Source: Siphonodentalium dalli
Lineage: Eukaryota; Mollusca; Scaphopoda; Gadilida; Siphonodentaliidae
Length of the DNA stretch: 64,000 nt
Assembly: GCA_032622095.1 (NCBI GenBank)
Contig: CP136061.1
Location: 87,038,983-87,102,982 of the forward strand
Direction: 5' to 3'
The notes under the pieces were generated by a model, which did not search any database, was not told the origin of the DNA, and saw nothing but the letters and a program-made list of their open reading frames with translations. This document shows positions 1 to 10,511 of this stretch, piece by piece. Numbering within the stretch: the stretch's first letter is position 1; each line of letters opens with the position of its first letter. A program made the position numbers and the translations under genes.

Positions 1-819
1 TTGTTTGGCAATTTTTTTTTTTTCAAAATCCATCTATAATTATAATGCACCATATTCTAAAAACAAGATAAAAGTTGGTATTCTCAATAACTTTGTATCC
101 AGTTGCTGAAGTTTCTGACAGAAAACTAGTTTTATATCTGACAATATACCCAGAATGTGCACCAGAAAGTTTGCAGTGATCAGAGTTCCAAGAAGGGACA
201 CGAAAATGCTATCGCTCATGGCACAATGTTGCGCAATACTGTACATGACAACATTGATATTTTCAGCATTTCTAGCAAAAGTCTAGACAACTTCTGTGCC
301 ATCATGTTGACATCGCATTTTCAGAACAGAACAGAACAGAACAGATTTATTCCTGAGATTGGGATTCATCTGCAACCACAAATACATGTACACATGTATC
401 TTAATAGAAGTAACTTGTTTTTGAAAATTCCATTTAAAATTAGTCGTTAACATTTATTAAATTTGTTTAAATGATAAGAAATTAATGGGGAATTTCTTTA
501 GGAAAGATTTAAATCGATTGCATGATTTTTGATTGTAATTCTGATTATGATAGCTGAAGTATCCATTCTTGCTTTATTTTAGCACATGGTTTATTTTGCA
601 GCCTTTGTCTATATAGTAGATGACAAAGGTGATGGATAAACAATGATATACAAATTTAAATTTGAATTTTTTTATTTTTTTTTATTTTGGAAAACAAATC
701 CAGGTCGGCCCAATTTCGGCAGGTAGGTCGGGAATCCGGAAACACAGATGTTTTTTTTTTGGCCTGAGGAACTTCAACCTGATCCTACATGTAGGTCTCC
801 CATAGCAGTTGAGGCTAAG
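1..819. other. AT-rich sequence, no gene recognised
   Basis: Nothing coding was recognised. There is a short pentanucleotide run of ACAGA near 323-346 and several T homopolymers (for example 11-22 and 751-760). Confidence 0.5.
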
Positions 820-900
820 CAGAATGAGGTCCCCAGAGGGTGAATTTGGTGATGCTAGCCCACTGGGATAGCATCACTAAATTCACCCTCTGGGGACCTC
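820..900. repeat. PAL-G palindrome, solo and shortened
   Basis: This is the palindrome GCAGAATGAGGTCCCCAGAG ... CTCTGGGGACCTC with a short centre (CCACTGGG). It is followed by GACACACTAT, the outer arm of the PAL-G elements. It is one arm of an element whose other half is missing. Confidence 0.75.
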
Positions 901-989
901 AGACACACTATATCCAGACTTGATTGTGTACCATCAGTTCTGATGAAAAAGATATAAGTGATACAACGTAGCATGCAGAGTCCCTGGAG

Positions 990-1396
990 TAGTGATGTGC
1001 AGTTTTGAAATATCATTTCGGTTTTGGTTTCGGTATGGTTTTTGTAGAGAAACCAGGCTTTGGTTTTGATTATGGTTTTATTGAAAACACCAATTACTAT
1101 ATGCATAGAGCAGATCGTATAATATTTGACATAATATTCGCAGCCATTATCCAGTGATTGAATGGTAATATGTGCCATTATCGCTCATATCACACCCAAA
1201 TGTTCCAAATTGAAACGGTGGCTTATAGCAGCTGCAAGAGTACGCACTAACCACACGTCTTGTAAAAGCGATATTCAGCAAACAGCGGTGTCTGTTAATT
1301 GAAACTAGAATAGGTTTTATAGTATATATTGGTTGCGGTTTGGTTTTGAAATAAAACCGAAAGAAAACAGAGAAACCGTAAAATTGCACATCACTG
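990..1396. mobile_element. hAT-like MITE
   Basis: Terminal inverted repeats start AGTGATGTGCA and end TGCACATCACT, as in many hAT elements. The interior contains repeated GGTTTTGGTTT-like motifs near the left end and their complements near the right end. No identical 8-bp target duplication is visible, so the assignment rests on the termini only. Confidence 0.5.
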
Positions 1397-1457
1397 CCCA
1401 AGCATTCAAGAAAAATAAGCAGACAACAGATAATACAATACAGAAGGATTGGTATTT

Positions 1458-1705
1458 ACCACATTGTGATGGTTACAGTTATACCCTGTGCCAATGCATT
1501 CTCTTATATATGCGAGTCGACCATAGGTCGCCTTGCATATATAAGAGAATGCATTGGCCTAAAACAATTTTTATAATATTTTTCTACATTCTTTGACACT
1601 TTTATCATTTTTAATATGTGTTAAGCCAATGCATTCTCTTATATATGCGAGGCGACCTATGGTCAACTCGCATATATAAGAGAATGCATTGGCACAGGGC
1701 CGAAG
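1458..1705. mobile_element. PAL-C double palindrome, truncated TTAA-type element
   Basis: Two palindromes of about 70 bp, each GCCAATGCATTCTCTTATAT...ATATAAGAGAATGCATTGGC, surround an AT spacer of about 66 bp. The segment is an inverted, end-truncated copy of the element at 2204-2589: the same spacer and the CACATTGTGATGG flank are in reverse orientation. The left centre differs (GGTCGCCTTGC). Confidence 0.85.
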
Positions 1706-2035
1706 GGAAATGTGTGAGAGTAAGTTCGGCAATTGACCTCTGACTTATGGTCGTTTGTTGAACTTATTATCTGAACATTTCTGAGCTAAGGGATAACTAC
1801 TATTGAATGACTATTTAGTATAGAAAGTTTAAAAATTTCAATTTTTTTTACCTTATGAAATAAGTTACGTATAGCTGCATGCACTCATGTGTTTTGAATT
1901 ATTCACTAGCTACCAGGGTATATTTACTCACATACATGCAGTCACGCTATAAAACTGCAGGATGTTGGTTGGTTGAAATTGTGTCATGTGACATCACACG
2001 CATGTTTCCAATTTGCAACGAACTACCACAAATAT

Positions 2036-2156
2036 GGCTTGTTGCCATTCATCGGAAAGCTCTTAGTTCTTAGCCATATTTCCGACTAAATCCTGAAAAA
2101 TTACCCATAATTCTGCTGTGTTTAAGGAGTCGATTACTTTGGGCATTACTGTATAA
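2036..2156. mobile_element. TA-PAL palindrome, truncated
   Basis: This is the right arm of the TA-PAL family: ATATGGCTTGTTGCCATTCA, then the reverse complement of the arm, ending GGCATTACTGTA. The left arm is largely lost. Confidence 0.75.
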
Positions 2157-2207
2157 GAGAATGCATTGGCATAGGGTTTCAGGAAGCTCCAGTCACAGAA
2201 GGGTTAA
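2157..2207. mobile_element. right-end fragment of a TTAACCCTTTCATGA-type element
   Basis: The fragment contains AGAGAATGCATTGGCATAGG, then a CAGGAAGCTCCAGTCA segment and GGGTTAA. It abuts the next element and shares its TTAA, so two TTAA elements sit at one target. Confidence 0.6.
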
Positions 2208-2589
2208 CCCTTTACCCAACAGAACGGCCCTGTGCCAATGCATTCTCTTATATATGCGAGGCGACCTATGGTCGACTCGCATATATAAGAGAATGCATTG
2301 GCTTAACACATATTAAAAATGATAAAAGTGTCAAAGAATGTAGAAAAATATTATAAAAATTGTTTTAGGCCAATGCATTCTCTTATATATGCGAGGCGAC
2401 CTATGGTCGACTCGCATATATAAGAGAATGCATTGGCACAGGGCATAACTGTAACCATCACAATGTGGTCAATGAACCGGTTCCAATGATATCCATATTT
2501 GTATGGTGTTATTGAGACAGACCGAAGATATTTTAGGCTGTTGAAGCTTTATTTGGGCGTTTTGGCCGTTTTGTTGGGTAAAGGGTTAA
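2204..2589. mobile_element. TTAA-flanked piggyBac-like MITE carrying two PAL-C palindromes
   Basis: It begins TTAACCCTTTACCCAACA and ends TGTTGGGTAAAGGGTTAA, an inverted terminal repeat plus TTAA target duplication. Inside are two PAL-C palindromes, an AT spacer and a unique segment of about 150 bp (CCATATTTGTATGG...). TTAA targets and termini starting CCC are typical of piggyBac. There is no transposase frame, so it is non-autonomous. Confidence 0.85.
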
Positions 2590-2698
2590 GACCTTGAGGA
2601 TATGATATCACTTCTTTCCAGAGAATATATACAACTAAATGACATGGAAAAAATGTGATATGACCAATGTTTGATATCTGAAATTATAAATTGATCAA

Positions 2699-3247
2699 TT
2701 TAAAGATGGATTATCTCTTTAAATAACAAATTTGAAATAGTTGCGTGGGTATAAAGTAATAAATATGAACGGAAGACCCCCTGTCTGGAAAGGCTTCTAT
2801 CAATTAATATTGATTTTATTTCGAATATTTTATTATAAAATGAGACGATTAATTGGGACACTTTATTTGTCTATTTTTAGAACAGACCATTCGGGTGATA
2901 CCATATAGTGATAGAGAGCATTAGGCTGTTCCTATAGCTACGTACCGCACATCAAATGTCCCAAATTGATTGGTTGTATTGTTTTATTCCATAGTTATAA
3001 ACAATATTGGGTATAATTAATGTTTATTTGTGACAAAATTATGCAATAAAATTTCTGGTCTCAACAGTAACTACTATTGTTCGTCAGCCAAACAACCACA
3101 CCTTTTTAGAGCAGAAAATATTCAAAATAAAATCAATATTAATCAATAGAAGCATTTCCGGACAGGAGTCTTCGATTCAGATCTAATATTTTATACTCTG
3201 GTAACTATATAATACATGTTTACAAAGAGATAATCCACCTTTAAATA
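2699..3247. mobile_element. MITE with TTTAAAGATGGATTATCTC termini
   Basis: Inverted termini are TTTAAAGATGGATTATCTC at left and GAGATAATCCACCTTTAAA at right. A second copy lies at 22292-22820 in reverse orientation. The interior includes subterminal inverted blocks around TCCGGACAGGAGTCTTCG-like sequence. No coding sequence is visible. Confidence 0.8.
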
Positions 3248-3339
3248 TTAAAAGCCACACATAGTGTTTGAAATATGTTTTATTTTCTGAAAATAAAAGT
3301 TTACCTAGGGTGTGTCCATACTCTGTGAAGAGTACCTTT

Positions 3340-3695
3340 TTAAAAGGGTACTGTACACTAAATACAGCCATTTATGGGACCATCTCCTTTTATAATCCAC
3401 AGAATATATGCAACAATTGAATGAATTTGAGCCATGGATTAGTGCAAAATACACTCGTGCACTCTATGAATGAGGCAAACATGGTAATTAATTATAATGA
3501 AAATGATTTTATGACTGGAGTCATAAATTCATTTTCATTATAATTACCACGTTGTTTGCATCGTTGATTGAAAACACGAGTGTATCTTGCACTAATACAT
3601 GGCTCAAATTCATTCAATTGTTGCATATATTCTGTGGAGTATATAAATGGAGATGGTCCCATAAATGGCCGTATTTAGTGTCAGTATCCCCTTTA
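3340..3695. repeat. 356-bp foldback palindrome
   Basis: Arms of about 170 bp meet at ATGACTGGAGTCAT (3511-3524). Matching landmarks are CCATTTATGGGACCATCTCC at left and its complement near 3654-3668, and ATGGTAATTA with its partner TAATTACCACG. A few mismatches and a small indel have accumulated. Confidence 0.85.
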
Positions 3696-3722
3696 ATTCT
3701 TGAAGCAAGTGATTTATGTCAA

Positions 3723-4034
3723 TTAACCATTTTATGATGGGAGCGGCACTGGTGCACAATTAAAGATCCTGTGCCAGTGCATTTTCTTATATATCAGAGT
3801 CTCCCACAGGGAGCCTCGCATATGCATGTATAATAGAATGCACTGGCTTACAAGGTGAAGGTAAATATTGTGCTGTATTTCTATCATATACGTCCTAGAT
3901 TCCTATCTGATTTTTGCAGGCCAATGTATTCTCTTATGAATGTGAGGTTCCCTATGGGAGACTCACATATAAGAGAATGCATTGGGACAGGGTTTTCGCA
4001 AAATTTCAGGAAGCTCCAGTCATGGAAGGGTTAA
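3723..4034. mobile_element. TTAA-flanked MITE (CATGA subtype) with diverged PAL-C arms
   Basis: It runs from TTAACCATTTTATGATGG to CCAGTCATGGAAGGGTTAA. It has two diverged PAL-C palindromes (3770-3850 and 3920-3990), with centres CTCCCACAGGGAG and CCTATGGGAG instead of the common centre. Confidence 0.75.
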
Positions 4035-4228
4035 AAAGATAATTTTTCATCTATTTTAGAGCTAGACCCCATTAGATCAACCTTAAAATACTCTATTCAG
4101 AAAACTAGATTCTGGATATGTGGTTGTTCATGGATTCACTAATGTAAGTTTCTGTTCAATGTTGATAGAGATATGTCATATAGAATCAAATAAAATGTGC
4201 TTATGATGAAATCGATTAATCAGCCCAT

Positions 4229-4560
4229 GGTGATAACCATAACGTATCCTGACATTGTAATGACATGGATGTGGTGATATCCATAACGTATCCTGACATT
4301 GTAATGACATGGGTGCGGTGATATCCATAACGTATCCTGACATTGTAATGACATGGGTGCGGTGATATCCATAACGTATCCTGACATTGTAATGACATGG
4401 GTGCGGTGATATCCATAACGTATCCTGACATTGTAATGACATGGGTGTGGTGATATCCATAACGTATCCTGACATTGTAATGACATGGGTGCGGTGATAT
4501 CCATAATGTATCCTGACATTGTAATGACATGGGTGCGGTGATATCCATAACGTATCCTGA
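4229..4560. repeat. 44-bp minisatellite, about 7.5 copies
   Basis: The unit beginning AACGTATCCTGACATTGTAA recurs at 4241, 4285, 4329, 4373, 4417, 4461, 4505 and 4549, exactly 44 bp apart, with only a few substitutions. Because 44 is not a multiple of three and the unit has no stop on the minus strand, all three minus frames stay open. Confidence 0.97.
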
Positions 4561-4983
4561 TCAGGGTCCGCGCTGGACCAAGGTTTACTTTTGCCAAATG
4601 CTATCTCTGATAGTATAATTTTCTGCAATATTGAGTCTTATTTTGTGGTTTATCATACAACAATAAACCGATCATTACAAGCGGATTAGCTATGTAAACA
4701 CCACCACCACACTAAATAAGGGTAATCCCTCACCTATCAATACTAATGCTATCAGATTAACTGCATCTTCATAAAGGTGTTAACTTCCTAGACCTTATAA
4801 AACACCACTAATGTAATTATATTGTGAGAGCTTCCTGAAATGAATGGTATTGATTTACCAATATTTTCCAACTTTCTTGAGTAATTCAAAACTGACTTGC
4901 CAAGCACTTTTGCCAAATGAAAATATTTTTTGCCAAATGTGAATTATTTTTGCCATTGACAAATTTGGTGAACCCTGATCCTG

Positions 4984-5148
4984 ATATAAGGATTAGCTGT
5001 CATGTGGACTATTTTTATGGAGATGTAACCGTGAGGTAAGTGGACATAACTTGTGTAAAACCCGAAGGGTTTTACATACAAGTTATGACCACTTACCTCA
5101 CGGTTACATCTCCATAAAAATAGTCCACATGACAGTTAATCCTTATAT
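4984..5148. repeat. 165-bp foldback palindrome
   Basis: Arms of about 75 bp, from ATATAAGGATTAGCTGTCAT to its complement ending AATCCTTATAT, are centred on AAACCCGAAGGGTTTT near 5066. Arms are almost perfect. Confidence 0.88.
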
Positions 5149-5696
5149 TTATATACATTTAGCGAAAAAGCCACATTTGTAAATGTATTTAAATCGAAAA
5201 GTGTATCGTGACAAAAACAGCCCAAAATACCCAATAGCACCCTTGGCAAAAGTTAATAAGAACAATTTCTCTTCATATTGAAACCCGATGATGTATTAAG
5301 TCAATCCTGCGCGAGTCCAAATGCGCCCAAAACATTACGCGTTCGTCTTTCCAAACCCAATGACGTATCGATGGTGTTATGAGCTTGGTGTTATGAGCCG
5401 TTGCGCATTTCACCGAGAAATAACTGCAACTAGCCACGTGGGCGCCGACCAATCAGAATGCTGGATTTAGTGATGACAACACTTAGTATGTAAATATATT
5501 GTAATGACATTATCTTGTTGGCTCTGGCGTCAAAGAGTTGAAGTCATGTTTCAAGTGATGTATGTTAGTATTCATATTAAACCCTATATTAATCTACTGA
5601 CTGTCAATTTGACAAAAATCAAAACAGAAGTAGGATATCAAATATTAAAACAAAGATCCAAATGCTTTGTGTAGCTTTAAATGCATGAAGTTAAGT
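5149..5696. other. unique-looking sequence, no gene recognised
   Basis: It contains several CG dinucleotides around 5300-5450 (for example GCGCGAGTCC and CACGTGGGCG) but no convincing open frame or splice pair. Confidence 0.4.
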
Positions 5697-5790
5697 TACA
5701 ACTGTATCAATGTTTGGTTTACAACTGTATCAATGTTTGGTTTACAACTGTATCAATGTTTGGTTTACAACTGTATCAATGTTTGGTTTA
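5697..5790. repeat. 23-bp tandem repeat, 4 copies
   Basis: ACAACTGTATCAATGTTTGG plus TTT is repeated four times without visible change. Confidence 0.95.
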
Positions 5791-5819
5791 CTGACTCAAT
5801 GAGGAGTATTATTCCAGAT

Positions 5820-6220
5820 TTAACCCTTTACCCAACAGAACGGCCCTGTGCCAATGCATTCTCTTATATATGCGAGTCGACCATAGGTCGCCTCGCATAT
5901 ATAAGAGAATGCATTGGCTTAACACATTAAAAATTATAAAATTGTTAAAGAATGTAAGAAAAAATGGTAAAAAGTGTTAAAAAAAGATTTTTTTTAGGCC
6001 AATGCATTCTCTTATATATGCGAGGCGGCCTATGGTCGACTCGCATATATAAGAGAATACATTTGGCACAGGGCATAACTGTAACTATCACAATGTGGTC
6101 AAGGAGCCGGTTCCAATGATATCCATATTTGTATGGTTCTATTGAGACAGACCGAAGATATTTTAGGCTGTTGAAGCTTTATTTGGCCGGTTTTGGCCGG
6201 TTTGTTGGGTAAAGGGTTAA
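5820..6220. mobile_element. TTAA-flanked piggyBac-like MITE with two PAL-C palindromes
   Basis: It has the same termini as the 2204 element (TTAACCCTTTACCCAACA / TGTTGGGT...GGGTTAA) and the same internal order. The PAL-C arms are almost perfect; one arm has the change AAGAGAATACATTTGGC. Confidence 0.88.
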
Positions 6221-6300
6221 TCATATTAATCTCTCACACAGATCTGTAACAGAATTCAAAATAGTAAATAAGTAACTTTTATCATTAAAGGTGTACTCAG

Positions 6301-6736
6301 GCAAGCCTGTAAATAGCATGTCTGTCATTTGCAGAATGAGGTCCCCAGAGGGTGAATTTAGTGACACTACCCCGCATAGCGGGCTAGCATCACTAAATTC
6401 ACCCTCTGGGGACCTCATTCTGCTTAGGCCTCATCTGGGAAGTATCTATGGTATCAAATTAACATTGTTTTTAGTTACGTTTTCCCATCTGGGAAGTTTC
6501 TATATCCCCTAATTTGCAGAAGATAAAATCCATAATCGAGGCGCCCAATGGGTGAACATCACCAACTTCAACTGGGGAACTTCAATTTGATCCTAGGTCT
6601 ACCATAGCAGTTGAGGGCCTAAGCAGAATGAGGTCTCCAGAGGGTGAATTTAGTGATGCTAGCCCGCTATGCGGGGTAGCGTCACTAAATTCACCCTCTG
6701 GGGACCTCATTCTGCAATTAACAGACACCCTATTTG
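6301..6736. mobile_element. PAL-G MITE, complete
   Basis: Outer inverted arms are CAAGCCTG at left and CAGGCTTG at right. Inside lie CTGTCATTTGCAG, then two PAL-G palindromes (6334-6423 and 6622-6714) around a unique middle. The palindrome centre is GCTAGCCCGC/GCGGGGTAGC. Confidence 0.85.
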
Positions 6737-7059
6737 CAGGCTTGTACTCATGGTTACTGGTCTCCACTTACAATGCCACATTATCTACAAAATAAAATTT
6801 CACATCCCGGGTCCCACATAAACAACAGTGAGATAAGGCCAAAAAATAATCTTCTGTTTCCGATAATATTTTGAAATTTTTCCATACAGGCAGGCAGGGT
6901 TTTTTCATATTTAAAAAAAAAAAAAAAATTTCAGCGATATAATAGTGTAGTCACTGTGGCATGGAATATGGTAGATCCATGTGTATTGAAAATAAGCCAA
7001 GCATGATGAAACCATTGGACAAAAACATGTCCCTTGAATTCATTAATTTTTTAATTCTG

Positions 7060-7415
7060 AGTTTAGTGTGCCTTTGCAGAATGAGGTCCCCAGAGGGTGG
7101 ATTTAGTAATGCTATCCCACATAGCGGGCTAGCATCACCAATTTCACCCTCTGCTGACCTCATTCTGCGTGGCCTCATCTTTTATGAGAGACAGTCTCAG
7201 ATTGAAGTTCCCAAATGGTGAATATTGTGATAATCTATGTGAAGAAGTTTCTATAGAAATTTGATAACGAAATATTCCAGAGAAGATGAGGCCTAAGCAG
7301 AAAGAGGTCACAAGAGGGTGAATTTAGTGATGATAGCCTGCAATGCGGGATAGCGTTACTAAATTCACCCTCTGGGGACCTCATTCTGCAAATGACAGAC
7401 CCACTAAACTCAGGC
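7060..7415. mobile_element. PAL-G MITE
   Basis: Two PAL-G palindromes (7076-7170 and 7297-7390) surround a middle containing CTATGTGAAGAAGTTTCTAT. The right arm ends CTGCAAATGACAGACCCACT...CAGGCTTG. Confidence 0.8.
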
Positions 7416-7730
7416 TTGTTCTGTCGGGATACTTTAACCAATAAAAAAATAACACAAGCAATATATATAATTCTTAGATAATAACTGTTCCGTTCCATAA
7501 TAATATATTTCACAGAATGTGAAGGTCTCAGTTCGAGATGCATGACTTAAGACGATTTTTGTGAACCATTTTACTACAATCATGAAATTCTACCAAGCAA
7601 TCTCGAGCTGGGATTGTGAAATATATTATTCTCAAACATAAGAAATATTTTTACCTGCATTTGTTTTTTCATTGTTATAAAGTTCCCCCGTCAGATCTTC
7701 AAAAAGTTCCCAGGTTTTGAACACATGGAA

Positions 7731-8164
7731 TATATGACCCGCCATATCAAATTCAGTCGTAAGTCGGGATTGTTTTACCCTGTGCCAATGCATTCTCTTA
7801 TATATGCGAGGCAACCATAGCTAACAATTTTTTACAATTTTAATAATTTTTTCTTGTATTCTTTAATTTTTTTTATAATTTCACCCATACAGAGCCTCAG
7901 ACAAACATGAGCAGACTACACTCTTCTATATGCTTCTATATATGTGTGGGGCTCCCTGCAGGGTAATGGATGTTTTTTATTTTATGTCCTAAAAATTGTA
8001 AGAAACATTTATTTAAAAAAAATGATAAAACATTGTTAGGCTAATGCATTCTCTTATATATGCGAGGCGACCTATGGTCGACTCGCATATATAAGAGAAT
8101 GCATTGGCACAGGGTAAACAATCCCGACTTACGACTGAATTTGATATGGCGGGTCACATATGAT
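7731..8164. mobile_element. MITE with TGACCCGCCATATC termini enclosing split PAL-C
   Basis: Inverted termini run over about 40 bp: ATGACCCGCCATATCAAATT...GTCGGGATT at left, complement at right. Inside are a left PAL-C half (7782-7815), a spacer with TGTGTGGGGCTCCCTGCAGG, and a complete PAL-C palindrome (8040-8113). The same organisation occurs at 23705-24131. Confidence 0.85.
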
Positions 8165-9420
8165 ATCTAGTCATAGCCAGAGTAAATTCATGTTATGATC
8201 TAACAAATACCTAACAAAGTTATTTGTATTTGGAAATTAATGTTATAATTTTTAAAGCCTTTCAAATCATTGAAAATATTTTAAATAGATGAGTAGATAA
8301 ATAGATGAGTAGAAAATTCTATAATCGATGAGATAGTCTCTATTATTTGTTGACTTGATTCTATTAAAATGAAAAGCAAAATTTGTTTTGTAACGAGAGG
8401 CCGATCACGATCGGCAGATGTTTAACCCATACCTTGGCGATAACGATTAGCTATTTTAATAAATCCTTACACCAACCTTTTCAACAATTCACCTTACTAT
8501 TAAAGCTACTCGATCTGATTAAGCACCCCTCAGTTACTATTTATTTGATTCCAAACCTATTAAGTCAGTTGAAAAGAGATATATAGTCTTATAGAGCTCA
8601 GTCCATAGTCAGGCAGAAGAACCATACATAACAGTTAAAATTTAGAAAAATATGATTGATAATGATTGGATATAACATACTTTAATGCAGAATTATGAGA
8701 TAACTAGAGGTGGGATATGAGATTGAAGATATTAGATTTATTACATTGGATAGCATACTGTATGTCTATGGAATGGGTGGGTTACTTTGTTAATATTTTA
8801 AAGCAATTAAACCAAATGACCCTCTCTATACAGGTTAGGGGTGTGTTATCATAAACTATGACTTGAAATATAATATAATCAATGACAAATATTTGAGTTA
8901 TTAAATGAGATAGCAAGGGGTTGATCTTAATCACACTAATGAACTGATCAAAATAGTCTATAAATGCATGTATATGGATTTAGAAGCCCACACAATAAGT
9001 CAGTCTCAAGAATACAAGCAACATTATTATTATCCTGCACCCCAAATGCAATAGAGGGAATTTCAAAATAAGACATTTCCTCTAATGTTTTTAGAAATCC
9101 TTACTGAACCTGGCTCAAAGTGAAAGATATAATTTAATATCTGCCTATCAGATATCATGTGTCTATGGAATGGGTTAATTTTAATCCCAAAATCCATGCA
9201 AGACCAGAGAGCTATGTTGGAGTTGATAAATCCTGAGAAGTCACTGTCCACACACTATGGAAATGCAATAAACAACAGATAGCTATTAAAGTGCAGCAGT
9301 GAATATCAGATTTCATTACCGGGTATCAATAATAGAGATTATCTCTAGTCTCTCTTACTGATACCAGTTGTAAGCTGCTACATTGTAAGCAAATCTCAAA
9401 TCTGTTCAATTCTTAGTTAA
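8165..9420. other. AT-rich sequence, nothing recognised
   Basis: No gene, palindrome or tandem repeat of note was found. GAGTAGATAAATAGATGAGT near 8290 is a small imperfect repeat. Confidence 0.45.
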
Positions 9421-9895
9421 AAGGGGCCATAATTCTGGTATAAAAAACAGGATCCGACCCATATTCAAACTTTATCTGTATTTTGAGTTGATAAACTCGC
9501 ATACCAAATTTGGTTCTTATCAGTTGAAAAATGGTTGATTTATCAAAATATGCAGAAATTCTATGTCAAAGGGCCATAACTCCATTAAAAAATATCGGAT
9601 CAAACCCATATTCGAACTCGATCTGTATTTTGGTCCGAGAAACTTGCATAAAAAATTTGATTCTGATCAGATCAATTTTTTTTGAGTTAAGTCGAAAAAG
9701 GGCCATAACTCCGTAAAAAAAGCTCGGATCTAACCCATATTCGAACTCGATCTGTATTTGGTGCTGAGAAATTCATATACAAAATTTGGTTCTGATCAGA
9801 TAGAAAATATTTCAGTTAACGCACCATGCGTAAAGTGTCTACAGACAGACAGACAGACAGCCAGACAGACAGACGGACGGACGGACTAACGACGA
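9421..9895. mobile_element. Helitron-like (HINE-type) fragment: ~125-bp repeats then (ACAG/ACGG)n
   Basis: Three diverged repeats contain GGGCCATAACTC, CCCATATTC and TTGGTTCTGATCAG blocks. They are followed by an ACAG/ACGG simple-sequence tract (9838-9890). Repeats followed by this microsatellite are characteristic of Pearl/HINE elements in bivalves. The terminal hairpin is not clear here. Confidence 0.6.
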
Positions 9896-9935
9896 GTGGT
9901 CTTTAAATTATTAATATCATATAAGATGAGAGTAA

Positions 9936-10151
9936 ATGTAATGCCCTAAATAATCGACTCCTTAACCACAGCACAATTATGGGTAATATGTCAGGATTTA
10001 GTCGGAAATATGGCTTGTTGCCATTCATCGGAAAGCTCTCCCCGAGAGCTTTCCGATGAATGGCAACAAGCCATATTTCCGACTAAATCCTGAAAAATTA
10101 CCCATAATTCTCCCGAGGTTAAGGAGTCAATGATTAAGGGCATTACTGTAA
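9936..10151. mobile_element. TA-PAL palindromic MITE
   Basis: It runs from about AATGCCCTAAATAATCGACT to GGGCATTACTGTA. The centre is AAGCTCTCCCCGAGAGCTTT (10032-10051). Arms of about 100 bp are nearly perfect. It lies just downstream of the TBC1D25 3' end. Confidence 0.85.
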
Positions 10152-10224
10152 ATGTAAGTTATGAGGAAGCCATTGTAGATCCATGGAAACGGGCAGCAGT
10201 GTAAGTAAAAATGCACGACGACAG

Positions 10225-10262
10225 TTTATTCAAGGTTCCATCACATTACAACATTTTTTATT
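10225..10262 (-). terminator. candidate poly(A) signals of TBC1D25
   Basis: Two minus-strand AATAAA hexamers lie at 10257-10262 and 10225-10230, about 250-290 bases past the stop codon at 10512. They lie before the TA-PAL palindrome that starts near 9936. Either could set the 3' end of the mRNA; transcript evidence is needed to choose. Confidence 0.45.
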
Positions 10263-10511
10263 AAAAATCTACCGTACTTTCTAAACTATTTTTAAGTGAA
10301 ATATATGTGAGACCAGGTGATTCTCCTTTGTTTTTTTGAATAATAATGCAAAAACATCTTTAAAAATAGTTTCATAGAAATGTTAATGTTGTTGGAAGTG
10401 TGCCGGGAAGAGGTAGAGCAACTTTTAAGTCAAAGGCAATTAAAAAATGCCATTTCGGTGATCAAAATGATTGATTAAAGAGATATGGTTACTATAGCGA
10501 CCAGTTCCAGT

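Noticed and set aside
4176-4628. Open frames of 110-150 codons on the minus strand
   Set aside because: All three frames of the 44-bp minisatellite are open at once; no evidence for translation.
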